DNA from: Deltaproteobacteria bacterium
GTDB taxonomy: Bacteria > Myxococcota_A > Polyangia > Polyangiales > JADJMO01
Assembly (NCBI GenBank): GCA_016182965.1
Contig: JACPFM010000097.1
Location: forward strand, 1-51,339
Direction of reading: 5' to 3'
Length of the DNA stretch: 51,339 nucleotides
Made by a program: the position numbers and the translations under genes. The notes below the pieces were generated by a model. It was not told the origin of the DNA. It saw only the letters and a list, made by a program, of their open reading frames with translations, and did no database searches. Each line of letters begins with the position of its first letter. The stretch's first letter is position 1. This document shows, piece by piece, positions 48,371-51,339 of the stretch.

Positions 48371-49456
48371 ATGACGTCGCTCCTCCGACGCGCGACCCTC
48401 GCCGCCGCGCTCACGCTCACGGTCACGGCTGCCGGCACGTCGTCGGCAGCGCCCACCACCAAGCAGGACGCGCTGGCGTCGAAGCAGGCCGACGCGCGCC
48501 TCAACAAGGGCCGCACCCTGTTCGCCAAGAAGGCGTACAACGACGCGCGCAAGGAGTTCGCCGCCGCCTACGAGCTCGTACCGAGCGGCACGGCGGCGTA
48601 CTTCGCGGGTCGCGCGAACGAGGAGCTCGGTTCGTTCGCCGACGCGGCCGATTGGTACCGCAAGGCCCTCGAGGGGAAGCTCGCGCCCGCCGATCACAAG
48701 GACGCGCAGGCGCGCCTCGGCGCGCTCGAGAAGCGTCCGGTGACCATCACGATCGACAGCGATCCCGACGGAGCCACGGTGCGCGTCGACGGCACCGAGA
48801 TCGCGCAGAAGACGCCGTTCTTCGTGCGGCTCACGCCCGGCTCGCACAAGGTCCACGCCGAGCGCGACGGCAAGGAAGTGACGCAAGACATCAAGGTCGC
48901 GCCGCTGCACAGCGGGTCGCTGCAGATCGACTTCGCGAAGGGCACGGCCGCCATGAGCGGCTCCGAGAGCAAGCCGCCGCCGGTGGTCGCCCCGGAGCCG
49001 ACGACTCCGACGACAGCGCCGACGACAGCGCCGACGACGCCCGAGTCGGCGTTGCCGAGCACCCCGGAGTCGTCGGGCACCCCGGCCACGACGGTGCCCG
49101 CGACGACGACCGCGCCCGTCACGACCGACACCGGCGCGACGCTCCGCATCGTGCCGACGAAGCGGAGGGTCGCCTACATCACGGCCGGCGCCGCGGTCGT
49201 CGCGCTGGGCTTCGGCGCGGCCTACGGGCTCAAGTCGCGCGGCGACGAGCGCGACGCCTTCCCTGGCGAACGCGAGTCCATCGCCGACCGCGACTCGCTG
49301 ATCACCACGGTGAGCCTCGCGGCCGGCGCCGGCCTCGCGATCACCAGCGTCATCCTGTGGGTCACCTCGCCGTCGAGCGAGACGGTGCGCACCTCGACCA
49401 TCGCCCCGATGATCGGCAAGGGCACCGGCGGCGTGGCCTGGTCGCTGTCGTTCTGA
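48371..49456 (+). CDS. PEGA-domain exported protein with TPR-like N-terminus
   Basis: 361 residues from ATG 48371. Signal peptide (LAAALTLTVTAAGTSSA, cleavage near 26); a helical TPR-like segment (about 33-110: RLNKGRTLFAKKAYNDARKEF, read in parts); and a PEGA domain (about 120-175) with IDSDPDGATVRVDG and TPFFVRLTPGSHKV. A long Pro/Thr/Ala linker (about 205-260) leads to two C-terminal hydrophobic helices (ITAGAAVVALGFGAAYGL and LITTVSLAAGAGLAITSVI). This architecture recurs many times in myxobacterial genomes; function unknown, presumably envelope-associated. The stop is 3 bp before repeat copy B. Confidence 0.88.
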   Translation: MTSLLRRATLAAALTLTVTAAGTSSAAPTTKQDALASKQADARLNKGRTLFAKKAYNDARKEFAAAYELVPSGTAAYFAGRANEELGSFADAADWYRKALEGKLAPADHKDAQARLGALEKRPVTITIDSDPDGATVRVDGTEIAQKTPFFVRLTPGSHKVHAERDGKEVTQDIKVAPLHSGSLQIDFAKGTAAMSGSESKPPPVVAPEPTTPTTAPTTAPTTPESALPSTPESSGTPATTVPATTTAPVTTDTGATLRIVPTKRRVAYITAGAAVVALGFGAAYGLKSRGDERDAFPGERESIADRDSLITTVSLAAGAGLAITSVILWVTSPSSETVRTSTIAPMIGKGTGGVAWSLSF

Positions 49457-49459
49457 GGA

Positions 49460-49688
49460 GTCGTCAGTCGTCAGTCGTCAGTCGTCAGCCGAGACTCCGG
49501 GTGGCTGATGAGGATGACGGACGACTCGAAATCGGACCGGCACGGTTCCGAGGTCGAAGGTCGAATCGAGAGCCCATTTCCACGGGGTTCCAGGGGCTCC
49601 GCCCGTGGTTCGACCTTCGACCTTTCGACCTTCGACCAAGCTCGACGGGTTCGCGCTCTCTGACGACTGACGACTGACGACTGACGAC
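49460..49688. repeat. Nested palindromic heptamer element, copy B
   Basis: Fills the convergent gap between stops at 49456 and 49694. Outer arms: four GTCGTCA (49460-49487) and four TGACGAC (49661-49688). Inner arms: GTCGAAG, GTCGAAT (49553-49566) and GTTCGAC, CTTCGAC, CTTTCGAC, CTTCGAC (49608-49637). Central stem 49590-49608 with one mismatch. The core 49530-49688 matches copy A (9538-9693), including the non-repeat parts CGGACCGG, CGGTTCCGAG, CCACGGGGTTCCAGGGGCTC and CCAAGCTCGACG. Confidence 0.9.
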
Positions 49689-49693
49689 TCGAC

Positions 49694-50191
49694 TCACCGG
49701 CGCGCAGCGGCGGCGATCGCGCGCGCCGGGGCCGAGTGCACGTGCGCGATCGCGATCGCGAGGGCGTCGGCGGCGTCGGCCTTCGGCAGCTCACGCAGCC
49801 CGAGGACCGCCTGCACGATGCGGGCGACCTGCGCCTTGTCGGCGCGGCCGCTCGCACCCACCGCGCGCTTCACCAGGGCCGGCGGGTACTCGTGGATCTC
49901 CACATGCGCATGCTGCAGCGTGAGCAGGATGACGCCGCGCGCGTGACCGAGCTTGGCCGCGGAGCTCGCGTCCTTGGCGAAGAAGATCGCCTCGACGCCG
50001 GCCTCGGTCGGACGATGGCGATCGAGCACCTGCCGGAGGCCCTCCTCGATGATCACGAGGCGCTCGGCGAGCGAGCGCTCGGGATCGGCGTGGACGATGC
50101 CGTGGGCGACGTGGGCGAGGCGCGTGCCCGTGACCTCGAGCACGCCCCAACCCATGTGGCGGGAGCCGGGATCGATCCCGACGACGATCAC
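49694..50191 (-). CDS. ruvC: Crossover-junction endodeoxyribonuclease RuvC
   Basis: 165 residues from a GTG start (50191), overlapping the yebC stop by 4 bp (GTGA). RuvC resolves Holliday junctions. Catalytic acidic residues: Asp in VGIDPGSRHMGWG; Glu in GVEAIFFAKDASSAAKLGHA; and the C-terminal KADAADALAIAIAH pair. The frame stays open upstream inside yebC, but homology begins at MIVVGIDPG. The order yebC-ruvC is the widespread one; ruvA and ruvB, which often follow, are not here, because the gene is followed directly by the heptamer element and a convergent gene. Confidence 0.96.
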   Translation of the reverse strand: MIVVGIDPGSRHMGWGVLEVTGTRLAHVAHGIVHADPERSLAERLVIIEEGLRQVLDRHRPTEAGVEAIFFAKDASSAAKLGHARGVILLTLQHAHVEIHEYPPALVKRAVGASGRADKAQVARIVQAVLGLRELPKADAADALAIAIAHVHSAPARAIAAAARR

Positions 50192-50940
50192 GCTTCGCCG
50201 AGGCGCGCCGCCTCTTCGTCCGAGAGCTCGAAGTCCGTGTAGACGTTCTGCACGTCGTCGTGGTCGTCGAGCTGATCGGCGAGCTTCATGCAGAGCTCGG
50301 CGTCGCGGCCCGCGACCTCCTTCTTGTTCTTCGGCACCCAGCCGAGCTTCTGCTCGGTGGCGACGATCGACGCCGCCTCGAGCGCCTTGGCCACGGTGTC
50401 GAGCTGGTCGGGCGGCGTCGTGATCTGCCAGGTGTCGCCCTCGTCGACGTAGTCGTCGGCCCCGGCGCCGACGGCGAGGTCCATGAGCTTGTCCTCGTCG
50501 GCCGCGGCGCGCGCGATGCTGATCAGGCCCTTCCGGTCGAACGCCCAACCGGCGGTGCCCGAGGTGCCCAGCGAGGCGCCGGCCTTCTCGAAGATCTTCC
50601 GCAGCTCGGCGACCGTGCGGTTCTTGTTGTCGGTGAGGGCCTCGACGATGAACAGCGTGCCGCCCGCGCCGGTGCCCTCGTAGGTCGCCTCTTCGTAGGT
50701 CGACCCCTCGAGCTCGCCGGTGCCGCGCTTGATCGCGCGGGTGATGTTGTCGGCGTTCATCGCGTTGGCCTTCGCGAGCGCGACGGCCTTGCGCAGGCGC
50801 GGGTTCGCGTTGACGTCACCTCCACCCATGCGAGCGGCGACCTGGATCTCTTTGATGATCTTGGTCCACATCCGGCCGCGCTTCGCGTCGGTGGCGGCCT
50901 TCTTGTGCGTGATCGTCGCCCATTTGGAGTGCCCGGACAT
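50188..50940 (-). CDS. yebC: YebC/PmpR-family protein
   Basis: 250 residues from ATG 50940 (MSGHSKWATITHKKAA). Full family length. Family blocks: GHSKWATITHKKAATDAKRG; NPRLRKAVALAKANAMNADNI, read in parts; YEGTGAGGTLFIVEALTDN; and the acidic C-terminus (LDDHDDVQNVYTDF). YebC-like proteins act as DNA-binding regulators or, as recently reported, as translation factors that relieve ribosome stalling at polyproline, which fits this Pro-rich proteome. Coupled to ruvC by a 4-bp overlap. Confidence 0.96.
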   Translation of the reverse strand: MSGHSKWATITHKKAATDAKRGRMWTKIIKEIQVAARMGGGDVNANPRLRKAVALAKANAMNADNITRAIKRGTGELEGSTYEEATYEGTGAGGTLFIVEALTDNKNRTVAELRKIFEKAGASLGTSGTAGWAFDRKGLISIARAAADEDKLMDLAVGAGADDYVDEGDTWQITTPPDQLDTVAKALEAASIVATEQKLGWVPKNKKEVAGRDAELCMKLADQLDDHDDVQNVYTDFELSDEEAARLGEA

Positions 50941-51011
50941 GAGGGCAGGTGCTTTAGCCGGACCGCACGCCGTCGGCAAACCCCCGCGGCTCGCTGCTAT
51001 GCTTCCCGGCT

Positions 51012-51212
51012 TTGGGAACGCCCCCCCAGACGTCCGAGGCCGCGTCCGGGCGGCTCGCGCATCACGGCGGTGCCGCCGCGCTGCTCCTGCCGTGGGTCGC
51101 CGTGGGCGGCCTGGCGCTCGTCGCGCGCCTGCAGCCGCTCGGCAACGCGGACGTGCTGTGGCAGATCCGGGCCGGCGAGGCAGTCCTGCAGAACCGGGCG
51201 GTACGTGTTTAG
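51012..51212 (+). pseudogene. Membrane-protein gene, 5' part, cut by an insertion
   Basis: TTG start at 51012 (no ATG available). MGTPPQTSEAASGRL leads into a hydrophobic helix (AALLLPWVAVGGLALVARL) and LGNADVLWQIRAGEAVL. The motif ADVLWQIRAGE, normally followed by xxVPRxDxFS, is typical of large uncharacterised GT-C-like membrane proteins. The frame reaches NRAV and then stops at TAG 51210-51212 in foreign sequence. Divergent from yebC. Only about 60 native residues remain in the window; the rest should lie beyond the insertion. Confidence 0.6.
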
Positions 51213-51339
51213 CGGGAAACTTGCCCCTGCTCGCGCGGCCAGTGCACCTGCACACGCGTGCCGGAAATGGAGCGCGCCGCCTACGAGCGGATCATCGAAG
51301 AGCTGCGACGCGAGAATGCGGCGTTGCGTGAGGAACTCC
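51203..51339 (+). mobile_element. Left end of an IS66-like insertion sequence (partial)
   Basis: The break in the membrane-protein frame is near 51199-51206. From there GTGTTTAGCGGGAAACTTG may be the terminal inverted repeat, followed by a short leader and a transposase-like frame that runs off the window. The right end and any 8-bp target duplication are outside, so the boundary is approximate. Confidence 0.5.
51267..51339 (+). CDS. Transposase N-terminus, IS66 TnpC-like (partial)
   Basis: Open to the window end from ATG 51267 (a GTG at 51258 is in frame). The 24 visible residues (ERAAYERIIEELRREN and ALREEL) form a leucine-zipper-type coiled coil, which is how IS66-family TnpC transposases begin. 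With so little sequence this stays a family-level guess; no catalytic DDE residues are in the window. Confidence 0.5.
   Translation, partial: MERAAYERIIEELRRENAALREEL

Noticed and set aside
47922..48374. A 150-residue plus-strand frame between the lipoprotein and PEGA genes.
   Set aside because: Arg/Ser-rich, no Shine-Dalgarno, no domain, and it overlaps the lipoprotein start on the other strand.

Overview
This is a high-GC (about 70%), gene-dense bacterial chromosome segment. It probably comes from a myxobacterium (Myxococcota, Polyangiales-like). That is an inference from several features: many lipoproteins with long Pro/Ala or acidic low-complexity linkers, a MYXO-CTERM-like anchor joined to an MXAN_2562-type outer-membrane barrel, a REC-PATAN-J-like protein, a PEGA-domain protein, a giant TPR protein, and several apparent TTG/GTG starts. 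No rRNA, tRNA, tmRNA or CRISPR array was recognised.

Layout. 0-5 kb: a REC/PATAN/J-like regulator (-), divergent from smpB, a small PilZ-like ORF and a polyampholyte lipoprotein. 5-9.4 kb: a DUF2279/YfiM-like gene, truD and an exbB-exbD-tonB energy-transduction unit, packed with overlaps. 9.7-12.4 kb: an orphan zinc-finger anti-sigma factor, a TPR lipoprotein and a stand-alone receiver. 12.5-16.1 kb: queA-tgt (queuosine), an orphan DNA methyltransferase and OsmC. 16.3-22.2 kb: surface lipoproteins and a fused MYXO-CTERM/outer-membrane barrel protein. 22.2-28.4 kb: two tail-to-tail radical-SAM-type paralogues (one frameshifted and lacking the SAM cluster), a second orphan DNA methyltransferase and a GT39-like glycosyltransferase with a secreted partner. 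28.7-35.4 kb: CBS, rhodanese, USP, an NtrC-type two-component pair, an M50 protease and an exported two-repeat protein. 35.7-47.0 kb: one giant TPR gene (about 3,755 residues) with a single frameshift. 47.3-51.3 kb: a lipoprotein, a PEGA protein, yebC-ruvC, and at the right edge a membrane-protein gene apparently cut by an IS66-like element.

The most unusual signal is non-coding. At least seven intergenic loci carry tandem heptamers with an invariant GTC (GTCGTCA, GTCGAAG, GTCTAGA), facing a reverse-complement arm (NNNNGAC). The heptamer sequence varies but the 7-bp period and the GTC do not. Two loci 40 kb apart (9362-9693 and 49460-49688) are copies of one nested palindrome. Of the seven convergent gene junctions, four have a gap of 3 bp or less or overlap, and the other three are filled stop-to-stop by such an element. 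This resembles, without being the same sequence as, the heptanucleotide STRR repeats of heterocystous cyanobacteria. I regard it as the best candidate for an undescribed system here.

Two coding sequences carry single-base frameshifts, at about 24180 and 40370. Both look like one extra base, so sequencing error must be excluded before biology is invoked.
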